From: Clostridiales bacterium
GTDB lineage: Bacteria; Bacillota; Limnochordia; Darwinibacteriales; B1SED10-159
Assembly: GCA_003559095.1 (NCBI GenBank)
Contig: PWMW01000187.1
Span: 1 to 64,000 of the forward strand
DNA: 64,000 bases
Direction: 5' to 3'
Every line of letters begins with the position of its first letter. Within the stretch, counting starts at the first letter, position 1. The notes under the pieces were generated by a model. It saw nothing but the letters and a program-made list of their open reading frames with translations, searched no databases and was not told where the DNA came from. Shown piece after piece: positions 42,037 through 51,223 of this stretch. Position numbers and translations under genes: made by a program.

Positions 42037-43118
42037 GGGATCAACCTCCCGGAAGGATATTGGCGAGGCTCTTCTTCACCAGAAAGGACACGGGTGCCCG
42101 CTTCGGCTAGAGCCTCCAATTCGTGTTCGCCAGGCAGTGTGATGTGCAGCCCGATCCAATCCGTATATTGGATGATGGCATGGCAGATCCGCTTGGAGTA
42201 GGCTAAGCCGCCAGTCAAAACCACAGCATCGCAGGGGCCATCCAGCGCCATGCGGGCCCGTCCGATTTCTTTGGCCGTTTGGTAGGCCATGGCATCGAGC
42301 AGCAGCGATACTTTTTCATCACCGGCATCGGCCCGTTGCTCCAGCTCGCGTCCATCATTGCTGCCAAGATGTGCCACTAAGCCACCTTTTCCCACCAACG
42401 AGCGGTACAACTGCTGTCGTTCTACGTCAGTACGGAAGATGTGTCGGATCAGTCCTGTTACGGGCAGTGTACCGCTGCGCTCAGGTGACATAGGCCCTTC
42501 ACCGTCGAGGGCGTTGTTCACATCGACTACCTGGCCCCTGCGATGGGCGCCGACGGATATGCCGCCGCCCATGTGGACAACGATCAAGTTACATTGATCA
42601 TACGCTTTACCCAACTGGGCAGCGGCGCGACGAGCCATGGCTTTTTGGTTCAATGCGTGGAAAATGCTGCGTCGCGGGATGTTGGGGTGGCCGCTGAACC
42701 GTGCTACTGGCTGCAGTTCATCCACCACCACCGGATCAGCCACGAAAGCGGGAACATTCCACTGCGTACTGTATTCCTGAGCCATGATCGCAGCCAGATT
42801 GGATGCATGGGTGCCGTATCTACAGGTGCGTAGGTCCGTTAGCAGACGTTCATTGAGCGGATATGTTCCGCTGGGAATGGGCTGCAGCAGACCACCTCGG
42901 GCCATGACGGCGTCGAAGGCATGCTCCAGAGCCCCTTCCTCCCGCAGCCATTGGTCGACCATGGCCTTGCGGTAGGCCAACTGCTCCATGATGTGACCGA
43001 ACTGACTGAGCTCAGCTGCATCATGTGTAATTGTTGTCTTCAAGCTGCAGTGGCCTTTGTCAAACACCGCTGCTTTGGTGCTAGTGGAACCGGGATTGAG
43101 CACTAAAAGTCGATACAT
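42018..43118 (-). CDS. buk: Butyrate kinase (first of two)
   Basis: Buk converts butyryl (or branched-chain acyl) phosphate and ADP to the acid and ATP. The 366-residue ASKHA-fold kinase has NPGSTSTKAAVF, VARGGLL-like MARGGLLQPIPSGTY, HMGGGISVGAHRRG and VLTGGLAYS. Length and motifs are complete. It lies 12 nt after ptb. A second, divergent buk gene lies on the other side of ptb. Confidence 0.95.
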   Translation of the reverse strand: MYRLLVLNPGSTSTKAAVFDKGHCSLKTTITHDAAELSQFGHIMEQLAYRKAMVDQWLREEGALEHAFDAVMARGGLLQPIPSGTYPLNERLLTDLRTCRYGTHASNLAAIMAQEYSTQWNVPAFVADPVVVDELQPVARFSGHPNIPRRSIFHALNQKAMARRAAAQLGKAYDQCNLIVVHMGGGISVGAHRRGQVVDVNNALDGEGPMSPERSGTLPVTGLIRHIFRTDVERQQLYRSLVGKGGLVAHLGSNDGRELEQRADAGDEKVSLLLDAMAYQTAKEIGRARMALDGPCDAVVLTGGLAYSKRICHAIIQYTDWIGLHITLPGEHELEALAEAGTRVLSGEEEPRQYPSGRLIPCQKVK

Positions 43119-43130
43119 GATGGCCTCCCT

Positions 43131-44027
43131 TCAAGACCCGGCTTTGCAGGCCACAGCAATGGAATTGAGTTTTGCTTCCCTGCTGTCAGCACGGCTGGTC
43201 AGCACCACTGGACAGGCAGCCCCCCACACCACGCCGGCACTGGGCAGATGTGCCAGATAGACCATGGATTTGTAAAGAACGTTCCCCGAAGTGATCTCCG
43301 GGACCACGAGAATGTCAGCAGCTCCCGCCACGGGCCCGGTGATCCCTTTGTGTTCCGCCGCTTCTTTGGAAATGGCATTATCCAGCGCCAAGGGACCATC
43401 AACATCCATGTCCACGGCCAATTGTCCGCGCTGCGCCATCTTCACAATGATGGCGGCGTCCAGCGTTTCCTGCATTTTGGGATTCACTGTTTCTACCGCG
43501 GCCAGCAGTGCTGCCTTGGGTCGAGTTATCCCCAATCGTATGGCCAGTTCCCCGGCATTCTCCAAAATCTGCACTTTTTGCTCCAGCGTCGGTGCGATGT
43601 TCATGCCGCCGTCGGTTAAGAGGCGCAAACTGCCGTCGGCAAACTGCAAAACTCCAATATGGCTGAGAAGTGGCTTTTTGCGCAGGCCCGTTTCCTTGTC
43701 CAAGACGGCCTGCAGTAAGACGCCTGTACTCAAAAGACCTTTCATCAAGATGGAAGCTTCGCCCGTGCGGATCTTCGCTACCGCAGCAGCTGCCGCCTCT
43801 TTTGGGTTGGCTGCTTCGATGATCTCGAACGTAGAGATATCCACGCCTGCTTGGTCAGCAGCTTGCGCAATGGCCTCACTGCGTCCTGTGAGGAACACTG
43901 AACTGACCAAGCCGAGACCAGCGGCATCCGCTGCGGCTTCCAAAACTGGGGGATCTGCCGCCCAAGCCACGGCCATGCCCTGACCCTGCGCCTGCTGAAG
44001 TTGATCCAACAGAACTTCAAAGCCCAT
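43131..44027 (-). CDS. ptb: Phosphate butyryltransferase Ptb
   Basis: Ptb converts acyl-CoA and phosphate to acyl phosphate and CoA, feeding Buk. The 298-residue protein has the phosphotransacetylase-family pattern ILMKGLLSTGVLLQAVL, LSHIGVLQF, LLTDGGMNIAP and VPEITSGNVLYKSMVYLA. It shares one base with the upstream buk stop and precedes the other buk by 12 nt, so all three are co-translated. Branched-chain acyl substrates are possible given the neighbouring oxidoreductase. Confidence 0.95.
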   Translation of the reverse strand: MGFEVLLDQLQQAQGQGMAVAWAADPPVLEAAADAAGLGLVSSVFLTGRSEAIAQAADQAGVDISTFEIIEAANPKEAAAAAVAKIRTGEASILMKGLLSTGVLLQAVLDKETGLRKKPLLSHIGVLQFADGSLRLLTDGGMNIAPTLEQKVQILENAGELAIRLGITRPKAALLAAVETVNPKMQETLDAAIIVKMAQRGQLAVDMDVDGPLALDNAISKEAAEHKGITGPVAGAADILVVPEITSGNVLYKSMVYLAHLPSAGVVWGAACPVVLTSRADSREAKLNSIAVACKAGS

Positions 44028-45076
44028 TAGACAACCTCCTCCGCGTAATGCTTGGCCTGCTCTTCATCTAAGAGGACACGCTTGGCCCCGGCTGTGAGCG
44101 CTTCCATCTCCTCTTCTCCGGGATAGCAAAGAACGGGGGAACACCACTGGACTCTATCCGTTATGGCTTTGGCCAATGCAGTGGAAAACATCATACCTCC
44201 AGTAAGAACCACAGCATCGATGCGGCCCTGCAGCACTGCGGTATACGCTCCGATGTCTTTAACCACTTGGTAGACGAACGCATTCCATGCATCTTGGCTC
44301 CTTGGGGTGCTCATGGCTTCCACTTCCTGCAAGTCCATGGTTCCCAGATACCCTTGAAAACCGCTTTCTTTTAGAACCATCTGCAGCACGGTGTTCTCCG
44401 TGGCACCATCGGCGAAACACAGGTCGATCACGGAACCGAAGGGCAATCCTCCGGCACGTTCTGCAGAGAAGGGACCTTCATCATTAGCATTGTTGATGTC
44501 AAGGATGCGTCCCCCGTCGACGGCTGCGACACTGACACCGCCACCGAGATGTGCCATGGCCAAACGGCATTGGGTCAGGGGTTTTCCCAAATCTCCTTCA
44601 GCCCGGCGAGCCGCCGCACGCAGATTGAGGATGTGCCCAAAACCTTGGCGTTCCAAAGCTGGGAAGCCTGTGAAGCGAGCCAGTTCCAAACGTTCGTCCA
44701 CGGAAACGGGATCCACTATGTACCCGACAACCCCAGCTTCGTCCGCGAGACGTTTGCCCAAGATCGGGCCCAAGTTGGAGGGATGCACGCCTCGCTCGCC
44801 CTGTTCGGCATCGTGGACCATGGCCGCGTCAATGGCGTAGGTGCCGCTGCGCAGGGGTTTTAACAGTCCACCCCGGGCCACAACGCAGCTGACTTCCGCA
44901 ACCGAGGTATTCTGTTCCCGAAGCCACGCCAAAACCTGATCCATGCGCAGCGCCGCCTGCTGATCCAAGGGCATACTCGGCTGCTGCCAGGGCAGTGAAG
45001 CTTTAAGCCAACGATTTGCCGACCACAAAGAAACCTTGGTTGACGTGGATCCAGGATTAATCGCAAGAATGACCAC
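44027..45076 (-). CDS. buk: Butyrate kinase (second copy)
   Basis: A 349-residue butyrate kinase paralogue with NPGSTSTKVSLW, VARGGLLKPLRSGTY, HLGGGVSVAAVDGG and VLTGGMMFS. It is clearly divergent from the 366-residue copy, so the two may differ in acyl-chain preference. GTG at 45076 gives the canonical beginning; GTG at 45088 touches AAAGGAGA and is an alternative. It is first in the operon. Upstream lie two terminators of pnp and no convincing promoter. Confidence 0.93.
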   Translation of the reverse strand: MVILAINPGSTSTKVSLWSANRWLKASLPWQQPSMPLDQQAALRMDQVLAWLREQNTSVAEVSCVVARGGLLKPLRSGTYAIDAAMVHDAEQGERGVHPSNLGPILGKRLADEAGVVGYIVDPVSVDERLELARFTGFPALERQGFGHILNLRAAARRAEGDLGKPLTQCRLAMAHLGGGVSVAAVDGGRILDINNANDEGPFSAERAGGLPFGSVIDLCFADGATENTVLQMVLKESGFQGYLGTMDLQEVEAMSTPRSQDAWNAFVYQVVKDIGAYTAVLQGRIDAVVLTGGMMFSTALAKAITDRVQWCSPVLCYPGEEEMEALTAGAKRVLLDEEQAKHYAEEVV

Positions 45077-45144
45077 TGAAATTAACACTCTCCTTTCTAG
45101 TTGTTAATGATCTCAGCGATATTCGTAAAGTGCCACCAACGCAG

Positions 45145-45174
45145 AAAAAGCAGGTGCGCACAGCTACCTGCTTT
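45145..45174 (-). terminator. Second terminator downstream of pnp
   Basis: A 9-bp perfect stem (AAAGCAGGT/ACCTGCTTT) with a 10-nt loop is followed by five U on the minus strand, counting the stem end. It lies between pnp and the buk-ptb operon. Confidence 0.8.
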
Positions 45175-45222
45175 CTAAACGTCCCTTATCCCGTTGTCTC
45201 ACTGGTCAGCACTCCTTACCAG

Positions 45223-45242
45223 AAAACCACGGCCGTGGTTTT
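45223..45242 (-). terminator. Palindromic terminator at the pnp stop
   Basis: AAAACCACGGCCGTGGTTTT is a perfect 20-nt palindrome immediately after the pnp stop codon. It folds as an 8-bp stem with a 4-nt loop and ends in four U on either strand. Confidence 0.75.
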
Positions 45243-45243
45243 C

Positions 45244-47355
45244 CTATTCAGAGCTTTTTTTGTCTTCTTTGGGAAGAGCGGCTTTGCGAGAAAGGTTGAT
45301 GCGGCCTTGCCGATCGATCTCAATCACTTTCACCAAGACTTCGTCACCAAGGTTGACCACATCTTCCACCTGCTTGACCCGTTCGGGTGCCAGCTGAGAA
45401 ATGTGGATTAAGCCTTCCTTGCCAGGCAGAATCTCGGCAAAGGCACCGAAATTCATGATGCGCTTCACGACACCAAGGTACGTTTCGCCGACTTCCACTT
45501 CCTTGGTATAGTTTTCGATGAGTTTAACGGCCTTCTGACCACCTTCACCTTCGGTGGATGCAATAAAGACCTTTCCATCATCATCGATGTCGATCTCAAC
45601 ACCGGTCTCTTCGATGATCTTGCGGATGATCTTGCCGCCTGGACCAATGACATCGCGAATCTTGTCCACGGGGATCTGCATCGTAATGATCCGCGGTGCG
45701 TAGCGCGACAGTTCGGCACGAGGCTCCGCAATCACTTCTTCCATCTTGTCGAGGATGAAGTTGCGACCGCTGTGGGCCTGTTCCAGAGCCTGCAGCAGAA
45801 CTTCCCGGCTTACGCCGCCGATCTTAATGTCCATCTGCAGGGCCGTAACGCCCTCCCGAGTACCAGCCACTTTGAAGTCCATGTCTCCCAAGGCATCTTC
45901 CATCCCTTGGATGTCCGTCAGTACGGCGAAGGTATCTTCGTACTTGACCAAGCCCATGGCAATTCCGGCTACCGGCCGCTTGATGGGAACACCAGCGTCC
46001 ATCAGGGCTAAGGTGCTGCCGCAGACACTGGCCTGCGAGGTGGAACCATTGGATTCCAGGATGTCACTGACGAGACGCAGAGTGTACGGAAACTCATCAG
46101 CCGATGGAATGACCGGCAGCAGAGCCCGCTCGGCCAAGGCACCATGGCCAATTTCTCGGCGTCCGGGGCCTCGCATGGGCCGAACTTCACCGACACTGTA
46201 GGCTGGGAAATTATAGTGGTGGATATAACGTTTGCGATCTTCATCGGTCAGATTGTCCAACATCTGTTCGTCGGATTTCAATCCCAATGTACAGGCTGTT
46301 AAGGCCTGGGTCTGGCCACGGGTGAACAATCCCGAACCATGGACTCGCGGTAGCATTCCCACCTTCACAGATATGGGACGGATCTCGTCGAGCTTACGTC
46401 CATCAGGGCGCATACCCTGCTGGGTAATTAACCGCCGAACTTCGCCTTTGACGATACTGTCCATGACTGAGCCCAGGTGCTTACCATTCTCTGTGGCTGC
46501 TTCTTCACCAAACTCTTCGGTAAAGGCTTCGCTAATGGTCTCTCGAGCTTGGCTTACGGCATCTTCACGGGCCTGTTTGTCTGGGTTAACCAAGGCTTCT
46601 TTCAAAGCAGCTGCCCGCTGGGTGACCCACTGGACCAACTGTGTATCGGGTTGTTCCAGTTCTACTTCCTTTTTCTCTTTCCCCACTTGGGCACGGATTT
46701 CCTCTTGGGTGGAACAAATTTCTTTGATGACTTCGTGGCCGAACATGATACCTTCCAACATGGTAGCCTCGGGAACTTCGTCAGCCCCTGCCTCGACCAT
46801 CATCACAGCGTCCTTAGTACCGGCCACCACCAGATCCATCTTGGATTGGGCTTCCTGTTCCAAGGTAGGATTGATGACAAAGGCATCATCCACCAGCCCG
46901 ACCTTAACACCGGCAATCGGTCCATCAAAGGGAATATCTGACATGTGCAGGGCTGCACTGGCACCAATCATAGCCGCAATCGTCGGTGAGTTGCTCTTGT
47001 CCACAGACATTACCGAAGCGACAACCTGGACATCGTTCCGAAAACCATCGGGGAACAGCGGCCTCAGTGGGCGGTCGATCATTCGGCAGGCCAAAATGGC
47101 ATCCTCGCTGGGACGTCCTTCTCGTCGGCCCCATCCACCAGGGATCTTACCCACGGAATACATCTTCTCTTCATAGTCAACCAACAGCGGGAAGAAATCG
47201 ATTCCCGGTCGAGGCTGTTTGGACATAGTTGCAGTGACCAAGACTACGGTTTCGCCGTAGCGCACAAGCACTGAGCCATTGGCCTGCTTAGCCAGTTCGC
47301 CGGTCTCGAGGATCAGCGAGCGCCCTCCCAACTCCATGTTAAACTGTTCTGGCAT
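45244..47355 (-). CDS. pnp: Polynucleotide phosphorylase
   Basis: PNPase degrades RNA 3' to 5' using phosphate and is part of the RNA-turnover machinery. The 703-residue protein has two RNase PH domains (about 1-210 and 300-545, with FTRGQTQAL and [15 protein letters not shown]), a KH domain (about 552-615, [17 protein letters not shown]) and an S1 domain (about 620-690). ATG at 47355 has GAAGGAGGT upstream. It follows rpsO, as in most bacteria, but a terminator lies between them, so read-through or an unseen promoter must serve it. Confidence 0.98.
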   Translation of the reverse strand: MPEQFNMELGGRSLILETGELAKQANGSVLVRYGETVVLVTATMSKQPRPGIDFFPLLVDYEEKMYSVGKIPGGWGRREGRPSEDAILACRMIDRPLRPLFPDGFRNDVQVVASVMSVDKSNSPTIAAMIGASAALHMSDIPFDGPIAGVKVGLVDDAFVINPTLEQEAQSKMDLVVAGTKDAVMMVEAGADEVPEATMLEGIMFGHEVIKEICSTQEEIRAQVGKEKKEVELEQPDTQLVQWVTQRAAALKEALVNPDKQAREDAVSQARETISEAFTEEFGEEAATENGKHLGSVMDSIVKGEVRRLITQQGMRPDGRKLDEIRPISVKVGMLPRVHGSGLFTRGQTQALTACTLGLKSDEQMLDNLTDEDRKRYIHHYNFPAYSVGEVRPMRGPGRREIGHGALAERALLPVIPSADEFPYTLRLVSDILESNGSTSQASVCGSTLALMDAGVPIKRPVAGIAMGLVKYEDTFAVLTDIQGMEDALGDMDFKVAGTREGVTALQMDIKIGGVSREVLLQALEQAHSGRNFILDKMEEVIAEPRAELSRYAPRIITMQIPVDKIRDVIGPGGKIIRKIIEETGVEIDIDDDGKVFIASTEGEGGQKAVKLIENYTKEVEVGETYLGVVKRIMNFGAFAEILPGKEGLIHISQLAPERVKQVEDVVNLGDEVLVKVIEIDRQGRINLSRKAALPKEDKKSSE

Positions 47356-47413
47356 AACATTACCTCCTTCTATACATTCTGACGACGTTCTTCATGCAAA
47401 TTGCTTACATCTC

Positions 47414-47437
47414 AAAAAAGAGCGGGTTTCCCCGCTC
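47414..47437 (-). terminator. Terminator between rpsO and pnp
   Basis: A 7-bp stem (GAGCGGG/CCCGCTC) with a 4-nt loop is followed by six U on the minus strand, immediately past the rpsO stop. Confidence 0.9.
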
Positions 47438-47440
47438 TTC

Positions 47441-47707
47441 TTACCGGCGCAAGCCGAGAGTTTCGATGACGGCACGGTAACGTTCCACGTCTTTTTTGGC
47501 TAGATAGTTCAAAAGACCGCGACGCTGACCGATCATCTTGTAAAGACCTCTACGCGAATGGTGATCGTTTTTGTGAATCTTCAGATGCTCTGTCAGTTCC
47601 TTAATACGCGTGCTCAGAATGGCAATCTGAACCTCTGGAGATCCAGTATCACCATCATGGCGCTTGTGGCTCTCAATAATGCGCTGCTTTGATTCTTTCG
47701 TAATCAA
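47441..47707 (-). CDS. rpsO: 30S ribosomal protein S15
   Basis: An 88-residue S15 that binds 16S rRNA at the h20-h22 junction. It has [17 protein letters not shown], the conserved [23 protein letters not shown] region and C-terminal basic residues. TTG at 47707 is chosen because AGGAGGTGA lies 5 nt upstream and the length then matches S15; GTG at 47716 lies inside that ribosome site. A promoter lies within the end of ribF, and S15 may autoregulate through its 85-nt leader, though no known motif is clear. Confidence 0.97.
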   Translation of the reverse strand: MITKESKQRIIESHKRHDGDTGSPEVQIAILSTRIKELTEHLKIHKNDHHSRRGLYKMIGQRRGLLNYLAKKDVERYRAVIETLGLRR

Positions 47708-47796
47708 AGATTTCACCTCCTGTCTTTTGTATCACCCGTATCCAAGAATGTCGTCGGAGAGGCGGCATTCCTAGAAAGGGGGTCCTTGTCCACTGC

Positions 47797-48741
47797 TTAT
47801 TCTAGCACAACGCGCCCTAGTTGTAAACGCATTGGTGCGATTTGCGCCCGGGCTCGGTCCACGTCTTCTTGAATTTGCTGCTTCAAGGCTTCGCCGTTGT
47901 CATAGCGGACAATATCACGCAGTTTTGCTAAGAACTGCAATTCCATGGTCTGCCCATAGAGGTCGCCGGAGAAGTCCAGCAGGTAGCTCTCCACTGTACG
48001 TTTCTTGCCATCAAAGGTAGGATTGGTACTCACCGCTGTTACGGATGGATGGCCTTGTCCATTAGGCAAAATGCTCCACGTCGCATACACGGCGTCTTGT
48101 GGAAGGACTAACTCTGGGGGTACAGATACGTTGGCCGTAGGGAATCCCAACTGTCGGCCACGGCCCGCTCCGGTTGTGACAGCGCCTTTGTAAGAATGGT
48201 AGCGACCGAGAAGCTGGGCTGCCTCCTGCACGCGTCCTGCCAAGAGCAGCTGGCGGATGCGGGTGCTGCTCACAGGCTTCCCCGTGACAATGAACGGTTC
48301 TATGACATCCACCGAAAACCCATATCGCTGTCCAAATTCCCGCAGCAGATCCGGTGTTCCTTGGGCTTGGTGGCCGAATCGGAAGTTAAAGCCGCACACC
48401 ACATGCTCAACGCGCAGGGCACGCATGAGGATATGACGGACGAACTTTTCCGGTGGCTCTTTGGCTAGGTCCTTATCGAAGGCTGTCCAAACAACCTCGT
48501 CAATACCCTGCTCAAACAACAACTGCTGGCGCATGGAAAACTCAGTCAGCAGACGGATACTGCCAGTAAATACCTGTTCGGGAGGATAATCAAAGGTGAA
48601 GACAGTACTGCATCCGAACGCGGGACGCTGATTCACCGCTAAACTCAACAACTGCCTATGGCCCAAATGGACACCGTCAAAGGTTCCCAAAGCGACACTG
48701 CGCTTACAGAGGCCTTGGGGTTTGACCCAGTGAAGTTTCAA
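47797..48741 (-). CDS. ribF: Bifunctional riboflavin kinase/FAD synthetase RibF
   Basis: RibF phosphorylates riboflavin to FMN and adenylates FMN to FAD. The 314-residue protein has an N-terminal nucleotidyltransferase domain (GTFDGVHLGHRQLL, and SSTRIRQLLLAG) and a C-terminal flavokinase domain (GRGRQLGFPTANVSVP, STNPTF, ESYLLDF). Length is normal. ATG at 48741 lies 6 nt after truB, the usual neighbour. Confidence 0.97.
   Translation of the reverse strand: MKLHWVKPQGLCKRSVALGTFDGVHLGHRQLLSLAVNQRPAFGCSTVFTFDYPPEQVFTGSIRLLTEFSMRQQLLFEQGIDEVVWTAFDKDLAKEPPEKFVRHILMRALRVEHVVCGFNFRFGHQAQGTPDLLREFGQRYGFSVDVIEPFIVTGKPVSSTRIRQLLLAGRVQEAAQLLGRYHSYKGAVTTGAGRGRQLGFPTANVSVPPELVLPQDAVYATWSILPNGQGHPSVTAVSTNPTFDGKKRTVESYLLDFSGDLYGQTMELQFLAKLRDIVRYDNGEALKQQIQEDVDRARAQIAPMRLQLGRVVLE
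47799..47827 (-). promoter_or_regulatory. rpsO promoter inside the ribF 3' end
   Basis: On the minus strand TTTACA (47822-47827) and an extended -10, TGC-TAGAAT (47799-47804), are 17 bp apart. It would give rpsO its own transcript with a leader of about 85 nt. Confidence 0.7.
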
Positions 48742-48747
48742 TGGGCG

Positions 48748-49683
48748 TCATCCTTTCAAGACTCGGAATGGCTGGCATACCAGCTGCTCCTGCCGTTCAA
48801 TCATGGCCAGGGCCAGCAGATCACCATCTAGGCCCATAACCAGAACTTCGTCGCCGGGAACGAGAGCCCGCGGGACGGACATGAGGTGATCGATGGTCAC
48901 GGCATTACCATGTCTGATGCGCTGTTCTGCCAAGGGAGATACAATGACCTTAGGCCAATGGGGCAGCGCGGCTTCGATGGGCATAATGAATGACAGATCA
49001 TTGCCGGTAATTTTTGTCTCGATTTCCTCCAGGGTGAAGCTGTCCTGGATGGAAAAAGGTCCGTTTTGCGTGCGACTGAGAAACGACATGTGGGCCCCAA
49101 CACCCAAACGTTCGCCGATATCATGGCATAGTGTGCGGATATACGTGCCTTTGCTGCAGCGAACGTCCAAGAGAACGCGACTGCCAAAGTGCAGATCGGG
49201 CTCACCTTCGGGCCAAATCTTGTTGATGTGCAGATCATACACATGGATGGACCGCGGCTGGCGTTCCACTTCGCGGCCCGCACGGGCCGCCTTGTAGAGG
49301 CGTTGGCCATCGACCCGAATAGCTGAGGTCATGGGCGGCAGCTGCTCCTGCCGACCCCGGAAGCGGTGCACTGTCGCAGCAAACTTCATCGGTGAGATGG
49401 AAAAGTCCGTTGTTATCTGGAGGGTCTCACCGCTGGCATCTTGGGTATCTGTAGCCAGACCTAGGGTCAGCTCAGCCACGTAACGTTTGTCTTTTTCCAG
49501 CAAGTACGAGACCACTCTTGTGCCTTTGCCAATACACAGTGTGAGCACACCGGAAGCTCCTGGATCAAGAGTGCCGGTGTGCCCGATTTTTTTCATGTGC
49601 AGCAGGCGCCGCAGCGTATTCACCACTTGATGGGAACTCATCCCTGGAGGCTTAATGACATTCGTGATTCCGTCCAATGCCAT
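48748..49683 (-). CDS. truB: tRNA pseudouridine-55 synthase TruB
   Basis: TruB makes pseudouridine 55 in tRNA T-loops. The 311-residue protein has the beginning DGITNVIKPPGMSSHQVV, catalytic Asp in HTGTLDPGASGVL, and a C-terminal PUA-like domain (about 240-305). ATG at 49683 follows AAGGGGGG closely; TTG at 49677 would give better spacing. Both starts overlap nrnA by about 26-32 nt; the frame extends to 49794 inside nrnA without similarity. Confidence 0.96.
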   Translation of the reverse strand: MALDGITNVIKPPGMSSHQVVNTLRRLLHMKKIGHTGTLDPGASGVLTLCIGKGTRVVSYLLEKDKRYVAELTLGLATDTQDASGETLQITTDFSISPMKFAATVHRFRGRQEQLPPMTSAIRVDGQRLYKAARAGREVERQPRSIHVYDLHINKIWPEGEPDLHFGSRVLLDVRCSKGTYIRTLCHDIGERLGVGAHMSFLSRTQNGPFSIQDSFTLEEIETKITGNDLSFIMPIEAALPHWPKVIVSPLAEQRIRHGNAVTIDHLMSVPRALVPGDEVLVMGLDGDLLALAMIERQEQLVCQPFRVLKG

Positions 49684-50650
49684 GCCCCCCTTCGCTGTCC
49701 ACCAGCGCCTGTGCCGCCGCCACAACGCGCGGTACCCATTGGTCCATTGTTCCTTCCACTTTGGCTCCTGAAGCCAGGCGGTGGCCGCCGCCACCCAATG
49801 TACGAGCTAAGGAACCCACATCAAGACTATGGGAACGAAAGCCCAGTCGAATGGTGCCGGGGCTTGTTTCGCGGAACAAAATTGCCACTTTCACACCGGA
49901 GACCATGCGCGAATATTGGATGAACTGATCTCCTTCCTGTGGGTCTACGTCCGACTCTTTGAAGGCATCGTGATCTACGGTCATCCAGACCACAGCACCG
50001 TCTGCGGAGCGCTCCATCGTCTCGAGGGTTCGTCCCAACAACGACATGAAGCCCCAAGACTTGGTCTCGAAAATCAAGCGAGAGGTTGTATCCGGTTCGG
50101 CGCCTAGGGCCACCAACTCCGCGCCCAGGGCCAGTACACTGCTGGTGGTGTTGCCGTAGCGAAATCCACCCGTATCCCCCACGATGCCAGCATAGAGAGC
50201 ATCTGCCATGGGTTTGGTTATGGTGACATCTAACTGGCGCAAGACGCGATGCACCATGCTGGCCGTGGCTGGTTCGGCGGTATCGATGTAGTGATACGTC
50301 GTCTCACCGCGATTGCCCACGTGGTGATCGATATTGAATACGGTCTGGGCCTGCTCAACCAGGGGTTTGGCCGTACCAGTGCGATTCGGATGGCAGTCCA
50401 ACACCACCACGTTCTGGCACGGCCCAACCTCGGTGGGAGCCTGCACAGCAACCAAGGCGGCCCACGGAAAGTCGTAGGGTATGGGATCACCACAGACCAT
50501 CATAGCCTTCTTTCCCAGGGAGATCAATCCCAGGTAAAGAGCCACCATGGAGCCTAGACTGTCGGGATCGGGATTCTCGTGGGCTGCAATACAGAAGTTA
50601 TCCAGTTGATGCAGGCCCTGCACCAATCCATCAAATCCAGAGACACTCAT
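49652..50650 (-). CDS. nrnA: DHH-family phosphoesterase NrnA (oligoribonuclease / pAp phosphatase)
   Basis: NrnA degrades nanoRNA and pAp in Bacillota. The 332-residue protein has the DHH motifs HENPDPDSLGS, VVVLDCHPNRTG, FNIDHHVGN and GIVGDTGGFRYGNT, plus the DHHA1 glycine motif GGGGHRLASGAKV. ATG at 50650 overlaps the rbfA end by 4 nt. The position between rbfA and truB is the conserved one. Confidence 0.96.
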   Translation of the reverse strand: MSVSGFDGLVQGLHQLDNFCIAAHENPDPDSLGSMVALYLGLISLGKKAMMVCGDPIPYDFPWAALVAVQAPTEVGPCQNVVVLDCHPNRTGTAKPLVEQAQTVFNIDHHVGNRGETTYHYIDTAEPATASMVHRVLRQLDVTITKPMADALYAGIVGDTGGFRYGNTTSSVLALGAELVALGAEPDTTSRLIFETKSWGFMSLLGRTLETMERSADGAVVWMTVDHDAFKESDVDPQEGDQFIQYSRMVSGVKVAILFRETSPGTIRLGFRSHSLDVGSLARTLGGGGHRLASGAKVEGTMDQWVPRVVAAAQALVDSEGGHGIGRNHECH

Positions 50651-51003
50651 GATGTGCCTTCTCCATTGGGATTTAGCTCTTTCAGGATCTGGTTGATGCG
50701 CGCCCCATGTTCAATGGATGGATCATAAAGAAAATGCAGTTCTGGGATGTGTCGGACCCGAATTCGTTTGCCCAACTCAGAACGGACAAATCCCTTGGCC
50801 CGCTGTAGACCTTCGGCAGTGCTTATCTGCTGTTCTTCATCGCCGTAGACGCTGAAAAACACTTTCGCATGGGAAAGATCCTTCGACAGTTCAACGTCGG
50901 TGATGCTCAAAAAACCTAAGCGCGGGTCCTTGACTAACTTGGTCAGAATATCGCTGATTTCCCGTTTGATGTCTTCTTGAAGACGTCCTTTGCGTTCACT
51001 CAC
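50647..51003 (-). CDS. rbfA: 30S ribosome-binding factor RbfA
   Basis: RbfA acts in late 30S subunit maturation. The 118-residue protein is a single KH-like domain with EISDILTKLVKDPRLGFLSI, LSKDLSHAKVFFSVYG and RIRVRHIPELHFLYD. GTG at 51003 has GAGGTGA 5 nt upstream; the frame extends to 51039 with no support. It is separated from infB by an unusually long spacer that may hold a structured RNA. Confidence 0.96.
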   Translation of the reverse strand: MSERKGRLQEDIKREISDILTKLVKDPRLGFLSITDVELSKDLSHAKVFFSVYGDEEQQISTAEGLQRAKGFVRSELGKRIRVRHIPELHFLYDPSIEHGARINQILKELNPNGEGTS

Positions 51004-51120
51004 TGTTATCACCTCGTATTCACGAAACGTCCCAATCAAAGCTCTGCACCATGGGCGGAATGCACCTTCCCAAGCCAGTACAGAGCAGCGGTGGCAGAGT
51101 ACTAGGAATCCAAGTTAAAG

Positions 51121-51203
51121 GTGGCAGTGGCGTGTTAGCCAGGAACGGCCAATCCCGTTAGCTGAGATCTCCGTAACTACGCACTTCCAAAATGAACTGC
51201 CAC
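51121..51203 (-). ncRNA. Candidate structured RNA between infB and rbfA
   Basis: The 220-nt spacer between infB and rbfA is long for this tightly packed operon and contains nested pairing on the minus strand. The outer stem is GTGGCAG/CTGCCAC (51197-51203 with 51121-51127). Inside it a 9-bp stem with single-base bulges pairs TGCGT-A-GTTA with TAAC-ACG-C-CA, and an inner hairpin AACGG/CCGTT has a 6-nt loop. No open frame explains it. It may be a leader for rbfA, a processing site or chance; I do not recognise the class. Confidence 0.35.
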
Positions 51204-51223
51204 TAGAGTTTTGGAGGGGACAC

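Noticed and set aside
45089..45140. Sigma-54 promoter before buk
   Set aside because: TGGCAC occurs on the minus strand, but the required -12 TTGC element is missing at the correct spacing.
46232..47176. Long plus-strand frame inside pnp
   Set aside because: It is the antisense shadow of pnp with no ribosome site or family similarity.
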